Made by a program: the position numbers and the translations under genes
Notes under the pieces: generated by a model
Told to the model about the DNA's origin: nothing
What the model saw: the letters and a program-made list of their open reading frames with translations, nothing else
Database searches by the model: none
Source of the DNA: an uncultured Erysipelotrichaceae bacterium
Lineage (GTDB): Bacteria; Bacillota_I; Bacilli_A; Erysipelotrichales; Erysipelotrichaceae
Assembly (NCBI GenBank): GCA_902796465.1
Contig: CADBPK010000022.1
Location: forward strand, 1 to 6,200
Direction of reading: 5' to 3'
Length of the DNA stretch: 6,200 nt
Shown: positions 5,985-6,200 of the stretch, piece after piece
Layout: the number at the start of each line of letters is the position of its first letter
Numbering within the stretch: position 1 is the stretch's first letter

Positions 5985-6000
5985 ATTATGTCTTTGTCAA
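5972..6000 (-). promoter_or_regulatory. Sigma-70/SigA promoter of the radical SAM pair cassette
   Basis: On the minus strand a perfect -35 TTGACA (6000-5995) and a -10 TATAGT (5977-5972) are separated by 17 bp. Transcription should start near 5965, inside the inverted repeat, with a leader of roughly 24 nt. Strength is predicted to be high when unrepressed. Confidence 0.85.
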
Positions 6001-6027
6001 GCTGTATACACTCATGAAACCGGGCAT

Positions 6028-6059
6028 AAAAAAACCGGAAACGCTGTATTTCCGGTTTT
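6028..6059 (-). terminator. Intrinsic terminator of the DegV-family gene
   Basis: An 11-bp perfect stem AAAACCGGAAA (6031-6041) and TTTCCGGTTTT (6049-6059) has a 7-base loop. On the minus strand it ends in a run of seven T (6034-6028). It begins 6 bp after the DegV stop codon. Confidence 0.9.
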
Positions 6060-6065
6060 GAGGCT

Positions 6066-6200
6066 TTACTTTTTTCTCTCTTCCAGATACCGGACAAATC
6101 CGACGCCGATCGCATCCGGTCCGATATGACAGGCAATGGAACAGGACAATGGCTGGTAGACGAACCGGTAATCCGGGAATTCCTCCCTGATCCTGTTTGA
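6066..6200 (-). CDS. DegV-family protein, C-terminal end (partial)
   Basis: The last 44 codons and a TAA stop (6068-6066) of a minus-strand gene whose 5' part lies beyond the right edge. The visible sequence includes FRFVYQPLS-type strand residues followed by CSIACHIGPDAIGVGFVRYLEERKK. The H-x-GP-x-A-x-GV pattern is the usual C-terminal end of DegV/FakB proteins, which bind a fatty acid and present it to fatty acid kinase. The family more often has GPG where this has GPD. It is followed by its own terminator, so it is a separate unit from the radical SAM cassette. Assignment rests on a short segment. Confidence 0.72.
   Translation of the reverse strand, partial: SNRIREEFPDYRFVYQPLSCSIACHIGPDAIGVGFVRYLEERKK

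Larger units (their letters stand above)
3839..6000 (-). other. Radical SAM mobile pair cassette (MarR regulator, protein A, protein B)
   Basis: Three overlapping genes on one strand share one promoter-operator (5948-6000) and one terminator (3839-3865). They encode a MarR regulator, a DUF5131-like radical SAM protein and an SplB-like radical SAM protein. Gene order and protein types match, from memory, the family-database set named radical SAM mobile pair proteins A and B with a system-specific MarR regulator, found sporadically in Firmicutes. The flanking genes (DegV, AlkD-like) have their own boundaries. No transposase, integrase or clear terminal repeat is visible, so mobility is inferred only from the name and known patchy distribution. 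Confidence 0.65.

Noticed and set aside
5988..6017. Nine-codon plus-strand reading frame after AGGAGG
   Set aside because: The AGGAGG is the mirrored arm of the MarR operator, only 3 bases from the ATG, and no plus-strand promoter is seen.
5942..6136. N-terminal extension of the MarR gene
   Set aside because: It would run through the DegV coding end, a terminator, the TTGACA/TATAGT promoter and the operator. The ATG at 5941 has a perfect Shine-Dalgarno.
1..6200. CRISPR arrays, tRNA or rRNA genes, transposases or integrases
   Set aside because: No regularly spaced repeats, no RNA-gene signatures and no mobile-element proteins were seen on either strand.

Overview
The window comes from a mid-GC, low-redundancy genome that looks like an anaerobic Bacillota (Firmicutes) bacterium. 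The support is strong AGGAGG ribosome binding sites, short intergenic gaps, intrinsic terminators, a DegV-family protein, and a tandem radical SAM pair of a type I associate with gut and oral Firmicutes. I cannot name a genus. All eight genes lie on the minus strand, so transcription runs from right (6200) to left (1). No gene-free stretch exceeds 300 bases.

From right to left: (1) the C-terminus of a DegV-family protein (6066-6200), closed by a strong terminator (6028-6059). (2) A self-contained three-gene cassette: a MarR-family regulator (5504-5941) and two radical SAM proteins (4806-5507 and 3913-4830). It is driven by a near-consensus promoter (5972-6000) overlaid by a 37-bp inverted repeat and ended by a terminator (3839-3865). 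The layout matches what family databases call the radical SAM mobile pair system (proteins A and B plus a dedicated MarR regulator), whose biochemical role I know to be undetermined. (3) An AlkD-like DNA glycosylase (3132-3830), whose start codon lies only 8 bp beyond the T-run of the cassette terminator and has no visible Shine-Dalgarno; it has its own terminator (3076-3106). (4) A carbohydrate-acid uptake region: a GntR/FadR-type (FCD) regulator (2267-2932), a terminator overlapping its stop codon, a GntP-family permease (792-2153), and an MBL-fold metallohydrolase cut by the left edge (1-773).

The regulation of region 4 can be read directly. Two 22-bp sites, 19 of 22 identical and each built from three GTATAC-like hexamers spaced every 8 bp, lie upstream of the permease and of the regulator. 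The first fills the spacer of a TTGACT-17-TATACT promoter; the second lies between the regulator's extended -10 and its Shine-Dalgarno. The simplest reading is a ligand-responsive GntR repressor that controls both itself and a permease-hydrolase operon for a sugar acid or related carboxylate. The ligand cannot be told from sequence.

The most notable items are the radical SAM pair cassette with its operator architecture, the GTATAC triple-hexamer operators, and the unusual start region of the AlkD-like gene.
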